DNA of 64,000 bases from Thozetella sp. PMI_491 (lineage: Eukaryota; Ascomycota; Sordariomycetes; Chaetosphaeriales; Chaetosphaeriaceae), in contig MU270046.1 of NCBI GenBank assembly GCA_021432635.1, forward strand, positions 409,913 through 473,912. The letters are read 5' to 3'. Positions within the stretch are counted from its first letter, which is position 1. Every line of letters begins with the position of its first letter. Made by a program: the position numbers and the translations under genes. Shown piece after piece: positions 1 through 9,685 of this stretch. The notes beneath the pieces are model-generated. The model was not told the origin of the DNA and made no database searches. It worked only from the letters and a program-made list of their open reading frames with translations.

Positions 1-1
1 T

Positions 2-661
2 CAACTGACCCCGAATCTGCGCAGTCTGAAGATTGACTTGTGTGCTTCCGTTTCGGTAATCGCTTCTCTGAAGAACATCCGTCTCCTCGATCTCGAACAG
101 GGGAAGCTCGGCTATAATGAGCTCAAGGCACTCGTCAAATCTTGTCCTAAGCTAGAATCTTTCCGCTACTCTTGTGGAGGATTTTCCGGGGAGGAATATG
201 ACGACCACCCACGCTTCAGCGCGAGAGAGCTCTGCTGGGCCTTTCGCCCTCTGAAGACCACGCTGAGGGTTCTCAACGTGGATCTCTCTACGAACCAACG
301 CAACGCTCCTGGCGACATGATGGACGACTTGACGGAGAATTCTGCGCTGGAGCTCATCTGCATTGGAAATAACTGCTTGTATCCAGTGGACTTTTATGGA
401 GCCCAACCTGCGCCCGCTTCTCTACTCGTGGACCTATTGCCGAAAAAGATACGCTCACTCAGTCTCGGCAACATCAGTAACAACGAGTATCCAATGTTTG
501 CTCATTTTGCGGAAACAGTCTTGGCAGGGACCTTCCCAGACCTGCAGTATGTTCGCTATAGGGATGCTGTAAAGAATGGCAGTTCATTGCAGTTAGAAGA
601 AATGTTTCGAAGAGCTGGGGTAAATCCGCGTGGAAGTCCGCCAGGGGGTTGGGGTTTGTGA
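2..661 (+). CDS. 3' end of an LRR/F-box-like protein (5' truncated by window edge)
   Basis: The frame is open from base 2 to a TGA at 659-661, so the gene starts outside the window; no ATG near the edge is needed. The visible part, about 219 residues, has leucine-rich spacing (for example LKNIRLLDLEQGKLGYNELK and IRSLSLGNISNNEYPMFAHF), as in the C-terminal LRR-like region of fungal F-box proteins, which recruit substrates to SCF ubiquitin ligases. The F-box itself would lie upstream and is not seen, so that assignment is an inference from the repeat pattern. The protein ends in a short Gly/Pro-rich tail. A generic LRR protein is the alternative. Confidence 0.55.
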   Translation, partial: QLTPNLRSLKIDLCASVSVIASLKNIRLLDLEQGKLGYNELKALVKSCPKLESFRYSCGGFSGEEYDDHPRFSARELCWAFRPLKTTLRVLNVDLSTNQRNAPGDMMDDLTENSALELICIGNNCLYPVDFYGAQPAPASLLVDLLPKKIRSLSLGNISNNEYPMFAHFAETVLAGTFPDLQYVRYRDAVKNGSSLQLEEMFRRAGVNPRGSPPGGWGL

Positions 662-1079
662 TCGAGCTAGTCTCCAGGCGCAGAATGTAAATAGATAGTG
701 TTATTTAATCAGTCGGTATCGATAACTCAATCATTATTTCATTTTATTGCTCTACTCAGTAAGTATAAATATCACAACAAAACATATACTCAGTAACTCT
801 CATGAAGGTAAAGGATCAAGGTTTGCTTGCTTCCCCTCTATTATGGAAAGCTCTCCCTTATTATATACACGTTTCGCACGCTTACTTAACCGCTATTTTA
901 ATAGACAGGGGGGGTCGCGTGGCCGTCATAGATTATTTGCTTGACTAGAGCCCTGGTTCCTAAGCTCGACAGCTCACCAAGCCAGTTCACGAGCTTCCCC
1001 TGCTTCCGGCTGGCAGAGCTGGCGCTCAGCGGCGAGCTTTACCCTACTTCTTTTTTGTGACAATAGATCATACCTTAAA
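662..1079. other. Intergenic, convergent 3' ends
   Basis: This 418-bp spacer lies between the LRR gene and the stop of the first MFS gene. It is AT-rich at first, then GC-rich. It probably carries both 3' untranslated regions. I see no gene or repeat in it. Confidence 0.5.
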
Positions 1080-2859
1080 TTAAAGGGTATACTTGTACAG
1101 AGGGCTTTTATCTCCCATGGAATCCAGCTGCTCTTGAGTATACTCCTCACGAATCTGACTCTCAGGCAGCAAGGCTCGAGACTTGTTCTTCCACCACAGG
1201 AGTGTCTCCAAGACGACTGCGCAGATCAGAGCCATGGAAGCAATTCCGAGGGCGGTACCATAACCGGTTGGATACCGTGGCGCTTCGCTGTCTAGGAACA
1301 CGCTGCCTCCAATAAGGCCTAGCGAGGGTTAACTTTTTGGTCCTCGCCGAAACATTAGAAGTAGTACTTACTACCAAAATTACCTGCGGCAAGGAGCCAC
1401 GCAAGACCGATAGACCGCTTCCACGACGGAGCAAGATTGTTGCCAATCCATGCTGATATGCCGGGGAGCAAGGGGTAGATGCCGATCTGGGCAAGGACGA
1501 TCCCAAAGTACATCGGCGCTCTATGGCTGGCAATGTCACTCGACAACCCGAACAGGATGCCCATAGCAGTGACAAGGATTATCAAGGGCCCCACGATAAA
1601 CGGCATGCGCCACGTGAAGCGATCTGCCATCCGACCGCTCACCCAGGCGGCAACACCACCGCAGAAATAGGGCGGAATAGTCAGGAGCTGCGCCTTTGTG
1701 GTCACGAATCCAAGCTCCTTGATGATCTGAGGCATCGAGAATTTGAAGGCTGTGTTGGGAACCGAGTTGGCCCATCCAAGCAGGATGCCCAGCAGGATCT
1801 TCCAGTCCAGCATGGTCCAGAAAAGAAGCTTCCAGGAGAACTTGTCTCCTTCTTGTGTAGAGGTGCGGACCCCTGAGAGACGGAGGCGCAGGTCGATGAA
1901 GCGCTTCTCCTCGTCGGTCAGCCAATTGGCCTGTTCAGGGGTGTCGACAATGAGAAACGGCATTGCCAGACCAGCCGCAACGGTGATTGCTCCCTCGATA
2001 AGGAAGATCCAGCGCCAGCCCGCGAGACCGCGCAGTCCGTTCATAGCCGAGATTCCGTAAGCGAGAAGTCCGCTGAGAGCGCCTGAGAAGGCAGAGGCGG
2101 TATAGAAGATGGCGAGACGCTCCTGGACTTGGTGTCGGGGATACCAGCTGGTGACGATGAAGACGGCGCCTGGGAAGAAGCCGGCCTGTCGGAGACAGTT
2201 GTCAGTGCACTGCCTATGTACTTGCAATTTCCAAATCAGACCTACCTCACAGAGACCAAGGAAGATTCGACAGGCCACCATGCCATTGTAGTTCTGCACC
2301 ACTCCCATGCAAGTCATCACGATTCCCCAAGAGATGATCAAGATAGACAGCCAAATGCTCGGGCGAACTTTCTTAAGGACAATATTCGATGGAATCTCTA
2401 GCGGCTAGTTAGCATTGAACTAGTCATGATGACTGTCTACATCAGAAAAGGGTCGAAGGCTGAGCGATCATACCGAATATGATGTAAGGCACGAAGAAGA
2501 TAGTGCTGGCAATGTTGTACTGGTTGCCAACAAGACCAAGGTCCTTGTCCATGCCTTCGATCTTGGCGTTGCCAATGTTGCCTCGGTCGATGTGTGCTAA
2601 GAGGTACAGGATGCCCATGACGGGCACAAGTCGGTAGTCGATCTGCATTTGCAAGTTAGGATCCAATCTTGATTGCTCTCCTTGTAGGAGCCGGGTGTAA
2701 ACATCATCTCACCTTGCGGACGACCTTCTTCCCCTTTCCTGATGACTCCCACTCGCGTAGGAACTCGGCGTCCTCAGTATTCATAGTTCCATTGCTAATG
2801 GGCGAGTCCTCGACGTACTTGACGTCTTGGTCGTCCGGGACCTTCGCGTTTTTCGACAT
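1080..2859 (-). CDS. MFS transporter, Dal5/allantoate-permease-like (anion:cation symporter family)
   Basis: Five exons splice cleanly: 2859-2713, 2642-2474, 2397-2246, 2185-1372 and 1318-1080, giving 506 residues, the usual length for this family. Motifs fit fungal Dal5-type carriers: a short cytosolic N-terminus, HIDRGNIGNAKIEG at the first helix region, then twelve predicted hydrophobic spans and a charged C-tail ending in YKYTL. These plasma-membrane carriers import organic anions such as allantoate, nicotinate, tartrate or pantothenate; the substrate cannot be read here. The last donor could instead be GTAGTA, three bases earlier on the transcript. The gene lies beside an aldolase and a hydroxyacid dehydrogenase, so a carboxylic-acid substrate is likely. 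Its promoter holds a TCGGA-N5-TCCGA palindrome shared with those genes. Confidence 0.9.
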
Positions 2860-3102
2860 GACGATGGGATATTAGTAGTGAAGCTCAATTGTCCAAAGGG
2901 ATGGCAGCTGCTACAGCTGGGTATTGCTGAGAGGGTGAGCACTCCTCATATTATACATTCATATGAGCGGTAAGATTTTCCTGGGGTGTCGGATATACGC
3001 CGCAGCCTTTGTCGAGTACGCGAATGTTTTCCCCCGCGTGGGGTCTCCACATGCTCCCCAGTCCTTCTGAGACTAACACCCCAATTTTCCATGGCGGCGG
3101 CC

Positions 3103-3117
3103 TCGGAGGTGTTCCGA
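3103..3117. promoter_or_regulatory. TCGGA-N5-TCCGA palindrome, candidate Zn2Cys6 site
   Basis: A perfect 5-bp inverted repeat with a 5-bp spacer (TCGGAGGTGTTCCGA), that is CGG-N7-CCG, about 245 bp upstream of the MFS start codon. The same arrangement occurs at 4646-4660 between the aldolase and dehydrogenase genes. Zn2Cys6 dimers bind CGG half-sites, and such a factor is encoded at 6041-8336. That this factor binds here is an inference. Confidence 0.5.
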
Positions 3118-3154
3118 TGGGGTCAGGCCACCCCACGAGTCATGAATGGGACCC

Positions 3155-3171
3155 CGGGAATCCTCCGTCCG
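3155..3171. promoter_or_regulatory. CGG-N11-CCG dyad
   Basis: CGG and CCG triplets 11 bp apart lie inside a longer inverted repeat (CCCCGG at 3152-3157, CCGGGG at 3169-3174). The N11 spacing matches the known Gal4-type geometry. The local sequence is GC-rich, so chance is possible. Confidence 0.25.
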
Positions 3172-3569
3172 GGGCCCCAGATGTTGGTTGCGATGCGACG
3201 CCCGGGCGATCGGACGCTATATCTTGACGTGAAACACGACGGAATAGCACTGAAGTGTCGTTGAGCACCGCATTGACTATCTATCTTTGTCAATGAGAAA
3301 ACAGTACGCGTATTGAGCACCTGGATAACATGGAACCAACCTTGTACGTTCTGATGTGTGGGGGGAATTCTTGGTTATAGTTCACTGCCACACAAATTCT
3401 TCAGCGACTTGAAATATTCATAGAGATTTATATTTGCTATGCTCTAAAAAAGAAGTACAGTCTATTTTTGCAATGCCAAGCAATTATGCTCGTAGGGTGG
3501 CCGTCCGAGAGATGGCTCTTTGCCTTATCTCGTCCCGGCGGTTACTTCCTTCAACGTCGTGTTCCCCGA

Positions 3570-4439
3570 CTAAGCACCATTTGTCGTCGCTTCAGCAGCC
3601 CCGTTTGTCTTGGAAGCAGCCACGACTCGCTCGTTGAGCTGGGCCATCTCTGCTCCCCTCTTGCTTGCCGCACCAAGGATAAGGGGCCCGTCAGTAGCTG
3701 CCATGACCCACCGCGCTCCCATGCCGCAGAATTTCTCAACGAGGTCAAGGCGGGCGTGCAGACCGCCCACGCCGACATACTTCCCAACCCTTGCGCACGC
3801 AGCGATGGTACGCTCGTAAGCCTCTGTTACCCGCGGGTTTTCGTAGTCTCCCGGGATGCCCATCTCAGCAGTGAGGTCGTTGGTGCCGATTAACAACGAG
3901 TCAACACCCTCGACGGCCGCAATCTCGTCCACGAGCTCCAGCGCCTCAAGCGTCTCGATCATAGGAATTACCATGGTAGCAGCGTTGGTGACCGGGTTGG
4001 ACACTTTCGCGGCGAAGCTCCGGAACTGGTAGTGCGGTAGACCGTTCGTGCTAGAGCGGTGGCCGATGGGCTGGAACTTGGCCGCCGCTACGACATCCTT
4101 GGCGTCCTGCACGCTGCGGATATGGGGCACGATGACGCCGAGCGCGCCGCCGTCAAGGATCCTGGACACGAAGAAAGGCTCCTTGCTTGGAGATCGCACG
4201 ATGGGTGTGATACCGGCGTAGAGTGCCGCCAAGCACAACTGGCCAGTGGTGTCTAGGTCCAGGGACGAGTGCTCCATGTCGATGAGGACACCATCGTACC
4301 CAGCGGTCTTGGCCATCATGACAATCTCGATGGATCGCACCAACTTGATGCTAAGAGTGGAGGCAACCTCTCCCCGCCGCAGCTTCTCGAGCATAGAGTT
4401 TGAGATTTCAGCAGCCATGGTGTCTCGAGGCGATGTCAA
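3570..4439 (-). CDS. HpcH/HpaI-family aldolase
   Basis: A single-exon gene of 289 residues. The family cleaves 2-oxo-4-hydroxy acids to pyruvate (or another 2-oxo acid) plus an aldehyde, using a divalent metal; examples are 4-hydroxy-2-oxo-heptanedioate aldolase and 2-keto-3-deoxyglucarate aldolase. Visible hallmarks are YDGVLIDMEHSSLD near residue 50, GVIVPHIRS near 102, VIPMIETLEA near 156 (metal Glu) and LLIGTNDLTAEMG near 183 (metal Asp). The C-terminus ends in an Ala/Thr/Asn-rich tail. A second ATG eight codons in (4418) has the stronger CACCATGG context and may be the true start. The gene is divergent from the dehydrogenase, with 469 bp between them. The exact substrate is unknown. Confidence 0.88.
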   Translation of the reverse strand: MTSPRDTMAAEISNSMLEKLRRGEVASTLSIKLVRSIEIVMMAKTAGYDGVLIDMEHSSLDLDTTGQLCLAALYAGITPIVRSPSKEPFFVSRILDGGALGVIVPHIRSVQDAKDVVAAAKFQPIGHRSSTNGLPHYQFRSFAAKVSNPVTNAATMVIPMIETLEALELVDEIAAVEGVDSLLIGTNDLTAEMGIPGDYENPRVTEAYERTIAACARVGKYVGVGGLHARLDLVEKFCGMGARWVMAATDGPLILGAASKRGAEMAQLNERVVAASKTNGAAEATTNGA

Positions 4440-4908
4440 GTGATTTAGAAGTGAATGAAGTATAGAGATACGGTTACAATAGATGGAAAGGAGACAGGTG
4501 CGGGGGATTCACTGGGCAATAGTTTCTTGTCGTTTCCCTTGTTTGGACTGGTATATTATGTACTTCGCTCCTCGATGCTTGGCGATTTCGGAGCTCAACG
4601 CCGGGTCGGGCTGGGTCCGGGGCTCAGTGGAGCGAAACCACTTGGTCGGACGATGTCCGAGATAACACTCACCTTTCGGAAAATCTCCGCTATGGTGCAT
4701 CCACTGCCGCGAATCCACACTCCGAATCGCCGACAGTATCGCCACGGCCAATAGCGGCTGGGCCTAGTTCCGGTAGCGATCGAGGCAATGCTGATGAAGA
4801 TGTGATGGATGGAAACTGACCAGATAATAAGAATGAATCCCGCACAAAGTAGAGACAAATGGGCAACCCCCGTAAGACGTAACCGTCAACAAACTCGTTT
4901 GCGCTACT
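4440..4908. promoter_or_regulatory. Divergent promoter of aldolase and hydroxyacid dehydrogenase
   Basis: This 469-bp spacer drives the aldolase leftward and the dehydrogenase rightward, so both may respond to one regulator. It contains the TCGGA-N5-TCCGA palindrome at 4646-4660 and several single CGG triplets. I see no open reading frame of interest. Confidence 0.6.
4646..4660. promoter_or_regulatory. TCGGA-N5-TCCGA palindrome, second copy
   Basis: TCGGACGATGTCCGA is a 6-bp inverted repeat around GAT and has the same CGG-N7-CCG geometry as the copy at 3103-3117. It is central in the divergent promoter. The likely ligand is the Zn2Cys6 factor encoded at 6041-8336 (inference). Confidence 0.55.
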
Positions 4909-5888
4909 ATGGCCCCCCAAGCAATTTACGACGATGAGCCCCAGCCTGCTGGCGAGAAGCCGACGGTGTACCTTCTAGACAATTTTCACCCCGCCGTGGT
5001 AGAATATTGCCAGGAGCACTTCAATGCTATCCTGCCTGGAAGCCCTTCTCATGGCGAGTGGCGACAGAAGGCCCGGTACCTTCTCGTGCGTTCTGCCCGC
5101 TTGACGGCGGAAGATATCGAGTCGTGCCCCAATTTGATCGCCCTCGGGAAGCAGGGCGTTGGAATCGACAAGATTGATGCTGCGGCCTGCGCGGCGCGTG
5201 GCATCAAGATATTCAACACCCCGGGAGTCAATGCTCGAGCGGTCGCCGAGATTGTGCTATCGCTGACTATGGCGGTTGCACGACAGGTGGGCTCTATTGT
5301 GGCTCGCCAGACTGCTGGTACTTTGGTGCCGAAGGAGACATGCTCCGGCCTGATTTGCATCGCAAGACGATTGGCGTGCTCGGCATGGGCAATATCGGCA
5401 AGATTGCAGCTCAAATCTTCAAGGGGGCTTTCGATACCGAGATTATTGCCTTTGATCCCTACCTACCGACTGAGGCATGGTCCGATCTCCCTCACACTCG
5501 GGCCAAGACAATCGAAGAAGTGCTCGCAGTTTCGGACGTCGTGACGCTGCACATGCCCTTGACAGAAACAACAAAAGGCTTGATCTCGTACCCACAGTTC
5601 CAGATCATGAAGAAGAACGCCGTATTGATCAACGCGGCCCGGGGTGGAATCGTGAATGAAGCAGACTTGGAACGCGCGCTAGAGGAAGGGCTCATCTGGG
5701 GCGCGGGTCTAGACTGCCATGAACAGGAACCTCCCAGTAAAGAGAAATACGGAAGGTTGTGGGAGCTTGGAGTTGTAAGCACGCCCCACGTCGGTGCAGC
5801 GACGGCTCAGACACAGATGGAGACGGGGTTGGTGGCTGCTACTCGATTATTTCAATATACTCAGCTGAAGGAGAAGAGGAATCCGTAA
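4909..5888 (+). CDS. D-isomer-specific 2-hydroxyacid dehydrogenase, frame broken once
   Basis: Related to D-3-phosphoglycerate and hydroxypyruvate/glyoxylate reductases: NAD(P)H-dependent interconversion of 2-oxo acids and D-2-hydroxy acids in the cytosol. The N-terminal catalytic part (GKQGVGIDKIDAAAC, FNTPGVNARAVAEIVL) lies in one frame from 4909. The nucleotide-binding part (GVLGMGNIG) and the catalytic Arg (INAARGGIVNE), Glu (GLDCHEQEPP) and His (STPHVGAAT) lie in another frame up to 5888. The switch falls near 5340-5366, where SGL would run into LHRKTIG. One base appears to be missing, or two extra. A 41-nt intron (5326-5366) would formally join the frames but would delete conserved residues. 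So this is either a decaying gene or an indel error. The full product would have about 326 residues. Confidence 0.8.
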
Positions 5889-6040
5889 ACCAGGAAGGGG
5901 TATGGAAAGGGGACTGCCGGAACCGTATTTCGTGCCCGTTATTATATACTAGAACATCTATTTCTGAACACATTAAGCAACTGTGCACATCATTCTCATG
6001 CACTTGGGATAGTACCAAGGTGAACGAGAGCTAGTTTTCG

Positions 6041-8336
6041 CTACAGCTCAAAGTCGAAGCCTTGAGGAGCCTCAAAATTGGGTACCGTCTCGCCATAGAC
6101 GTACTCTCCAAGGCCAGCCTCCATGCTCCACATCGTTGGATCATCGCTGAGGAATGCCCACTGCAGGATATTGTTGTCCGTCGGAGCGTCGGTCTGTGTG
6201 ATCGGGAGTGGCGATCCGGACGCGGGAGGCGCAATCGGCCCGAGGCTATAAAGAGGGGGCTGATGACTGAGGCTCTGCCTCTGGAAGTCGTACATGACCG
6301 GTGGCGCTTCGGTATTAGGTTCCGTCGATGATGCGAGCGTTGTAAAGTCCACTTCCGGAGCAGCATTGAGAACATGGGTGACCTTCTTGTAGATGTGGTG
6401 GCGGAGCCCCTCGAACGCCGTGATGTAGTGCCGCGCGTCCGGCATCCGCGTTCCCATGGTTGCTAAAATCTCCTCTCCGAGGACCAGCGCTTCGAGGGCG
6501 TCTCGAATCGCGCCAGGGCTGAGACGCGTAGAGACGGAGATGCAAAACATGACGGAGAGTCCTGCCGTGAACATCATATGGAAGTAGCTGCGCGTGTACG
6601 TAACGGTCCTCTCCCGGAATAAGCTCGCGTAGATGCGGATTGTGCGCGTAGCCACCTCCAGGCACAGCGCCAAGAGGCCGTGTGACGGGATACCGTTACG
6701 CTTCGGGGCCAAGTCGATCGCTTTGCGGATCAAGTGCAGCTCCTCTCGCGCCTGGAGCAGGTCGTACCACTCCTGCCTCTGGTACAGGCTGCGAGGATTC
6801 TCAAAGGTAGGGGCTGTGCCGCGCCAGAACTCTAGCTGCTTTAGAAGCTGGTCTAGGATGGTGTGGATGTGGCCCGTTAACAGGAAGGGCTGCTGCGGCG
6901 CCGCCGATAAAGGACCCGACGGGTGTAGGATCTGTGAGAGCTCCGCGTGTATTTGCGACGAGACTTGGCGCAAGCGCACGCAGAGCAGAAATACGCTCAT
7001 CTCACTCGGGGAGGTGGGAGGTTGCGAGCTGACAACCGAGTCGAAGCTGAGGGGAGGGGAGAGAGGTGACTCAAGCTCTTGGTCATTGACATCCGCAGGG
7101 AAGCCAATGGTGATGTCTTCGTCAGCGATGGCGAACGGCCGGTTGAGGGTTGTTGAGCTGTATCGATCCATCAAGTAGTAGGACCAGAACACTCGACGCT
7201 GGATTTGCTGGCGGATAAGATCCATGCTAGTATCTGGTGGCTTGTGGAGGCCCTGCTCGACACACATGCGACCACAGAGCTGCACAATGTCCCATATTGA
7301 AGTGCCTATGAGAGGAGAGGTGTTAACTCTAAGATCTCAGGTATGCAAGGAAGGTCTGTACCAATGTGATGATATATTCCAAACCTGCAGACTAGAATTA
7401 GGTCTTGGATCGAGGCGAGTCCATGAGCTAGGAAGTTCGTGTCGAGGTTCTTCAGGGCGGACAGGTAGTACCCGAACGGATGGCCATGGTGGGTGCCTGT
7501 CCTATAGGGAACTACTGATCCTATCGAAAGAATGATGAACGCACGGAACAGGTCATGCTTCGAAGGCTCTAGTAGCCGGGGCTCTGGCGGGAATACACTT
7601 TCGTAGACACGGAGAACGTCTTGGCGGAGCAGTACGGGTACCTGCTCGTGAGATCCGTCCAGACTGGCGGCATGACAAGGTTAGAAGATGAATTTTCCAG
7701 TAGAACGGGGTTGAAGACTTGCTATTTCTGGAACAAGAAGTTGGCATCCTCTCGCGAGGGCAGCTGGTTCGGCTCAACAGCCGCCTCTAGCAGCTTGGCC
7801 GCCCCGGCCTCAGTCTCGGTCGGATCCGGGTCGCCCCTTCGCCAATCGGCATCCCGGAACAGGACTCTCATGAAGCTGAAGCCTCCGCCGTCAATCCCGG
7901 CTGGAGACATGTCCGACTCGGCAGCCGATCCATCATCGGGAGACGCGACCTTGGCCAGGTCATCTCGTGGCGCGACAATGAGATCCTGCGCGCGCTGCTC
8001 GAGCTCGTGCAGATACCTAGTAAAGAATTAAGCCTCTCGTCTGTGAAGGGGCAAAATCTTGCTGGGCTTACTGTCGCGAGATCACCCGGTCGCTGCCCGG
8101 GTTGAGGATGAGGCACTCAGAACCCGATCTAGCGCACGGCGCACACTTTGGCCGGCCATTGTCGCACTAGGTGCCCGTCAGCTTCGGGGCTTGGAAGAGC
8201 GACTAAGGACGATCAGGCTTACCTTCACCTTCCGTTGATGGCAGAGTTGGCACGCTGGCAGCCGAGGCAATCGCCTTGTGGCTGAAGGCATCGTGCGGGG
8301 CTGCGATGCTGTGGCCATGGCGAGCGCCTCTGTCAT
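6041..8336 (-). CDS. Zn2Cys6 transcription factor with fungal-specific TF domain
   Basis: Five exons (8336-8223, 8166-8072, 8016-7723, 7663-7362, 7305-6041) give 689 residues with all phases closing. The zinc cluster is split by the first intron: CQLCHQRKVK then CDNGRPKCAPCARSGSEC, with the perfect C-x2-C-x6-C-x6-C-x2-C-x6-C spacing at residues 29-56. A short linker and coiled coil follow (YLHELEQRAQDL), then the fungal regulatory domain, with VFPPEPRLLEPSKHDLFRAF, GRMCVEQGLHKPP and RRVFWSYYLMDRYSS typical of it. The third intron (7722-7664) needs a GC donor (GCAAGT); without it the frame meets a stop at once. The start at 8336 is the first ATG in frame with the cluster. Its place beside the aldolase/dehydrogenase/carrier group suggests it is their pathway regulator. 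Confidence 0.9.
7664..7722 (-). other. GC-AG intron (donor GCAAGT)
   Basis: A 59-nt intron with donor TA|GCAAGT and acceptor GCCGCCAG, and a TCTAAC branch-like site. Splicing it joins FLFQK to YLDGSHEQVPVLLRQ in frame. No GT donor nearby does so. Confidence 0.7.
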
Positions 8337-8522
8337 CGCAATCGTGCGACATAGTTATTATGCCAGAGCTGCGCTGATGTCCCCCGGCGCAAGCTCCTGA
8401 GTCAGGTGGTTCTCCGCGACGGGCTCAGTCCTAACCCTAGACCAGATGCGTGCTAGGGCCTGGCGGGGTTAGTAGCGGGTTACGTGTGGCAACAGATGAA
8501 TCCCCAAGAAGGTGCTAATATC

Positions 8523-8545
8523 AGGGAAGACTAGGGAAGACTAGG
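8523..8545. repeat. 10-bp tandem repeat, about 2.3 copies
   Basis: AGGGAAGACT occurs twice in tandem, followed by AGG. It lies about 190 bp upstream of the Zn2Cys6 gene start. It is small and probably neutral. Confidence 0.5.
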
Positions 8546-9578
8546 TACATACTTCAGACCTGCCGAACAGCAGTATTTTAGGGTATATACAATTTTATCA
8601 TTGGCCTTCTCAGTGGCTCTTTCTTGACGAGCAAGCAATCCTCATGTCTCAGACCATCGCGGCTGATTGTCTCTTGCGTCCAAGATTTGCGAATTGGCAT
8701 TGGCATCAAGTCGAGGCTTTGTTGGCACTTTCCATCCCGTTCAATTCGTGGCAATACTTTCGTTTCTATGTGTTTATGTCCGAGGACTTTAATCCAGAAA
8801 TCCAAACATTGTTTCAATTCCTTTCTGTCTCTGATACTATACACTAGAATCTATGAGAAATGATAGTACTATCCTCTAAAAAGCTGACAACATATTTCCT
8901 GCCCGTCATGAATATCGATGCCTCTAGCACTAGTATGCTTGAAATAGAATGCTTGAGACTAGATTGTTTGGTACTTTCATCAAAGTCACCTCTGACCAGT
9001 AATTTGCCCTTTGAAACTTTGAGCTATCTCTATAACCAGAAGCAACCAGATTTCTGAATTGAGGTTAAGGGCGGAATTTCTCATTGTTCAAACTATAATT
9101 AATTACTCAGTGACGTACGGGAAAATTCTGCCGACGGATGCGACTGGATCGCGTGCAGGAGGTTATGGTGGAGAGGTTGACCTGCCTGTTGGGGATGCTC
9201 GGGGATCAAACTTAAGGCAGCTTTCGCGTCAATAGTATGCATACGATAGAGTACAAATTAGGCTTACTCGCAAGGCTCTCCGGTTCTTTTGTCTCCTAGC
9301 CACATGCTCCAGTGGCTGCTGTACGACAATCTGGCCCGGACAACCAGCCTTTATGGGATCTAGCCTCCAGAAACAACGCTTGACGTGTGCCTAAAACGGC
9401 AGGTAGCTTGACCTCGTATACAATGAACCGTATAGCAACACGGAGTTAATCCGATATACGTAAATTAGCGGTGGGAACCCATGTCCGTCTAAACAATAAT
9501 CACTACTTTCCCCGCTTTGCGTGCTGTGACGTTGGTACAGCGGCACGTTAGCCGAAGCGGTCCAAAATTTCCCGACAA

Positions 9579-9585
9579 TATATAA
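9579..9585 (+). promoter_or_regulatory. TATA-like element of the sedolisin gene
   Basis: TATATAA lies 101 bp upstream of the sedolisin ATG, a plausible TATA position for a secreted-enzyme gene. It is the only support for a core promoter here. Confidence 0.35.
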
Positions 9586-9685
9586 TCGCCTGGTAGACGC
9601 AGACGATAATATCAGCCCCGGAGACTAGCCCGCCGCAGCAACAGCCACATCCCGTCCTATTATACACGCTTCGCCATTTAGTTCC

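Larger units (their letters stand above)
2860..3569. other. Intergenic: MFS promoter and aldolase 3' region
   Basis: The 710-bp spacer holds the promoter of the MFS gene (read leftward) and the 3' end of the aldolase gene. It contains a GC-rich block at about 3060-3230 with two CGG-type dyads that are listed separately. I see no gene in it. Confidence 0.5.
8337..9685. other. Intergenic 1.35 kb
   Basis: This holds the promoters of the Zn2Cys6 gene (left) and of the sedolisin gene (right). The middle is AT-rich with only short chance ORFs. A 10-bp unit AGGGAAGACT is repeated in tandem at 8523-8542. I see no gene. Confidence 0.5.

Noticed and set aside
3468-3893. Plus-strand ORF of 141 codons
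   Set aside because: Antisense to the aldolase gene, with no domain or codon support.
5326-5366. 41-nt intron that would join the two halves of the hydroxyacid dehydrogenase
   Set aside because: It is short and would delete the conserved segment before the GxGxxG loop. A single-base break explains the data better.
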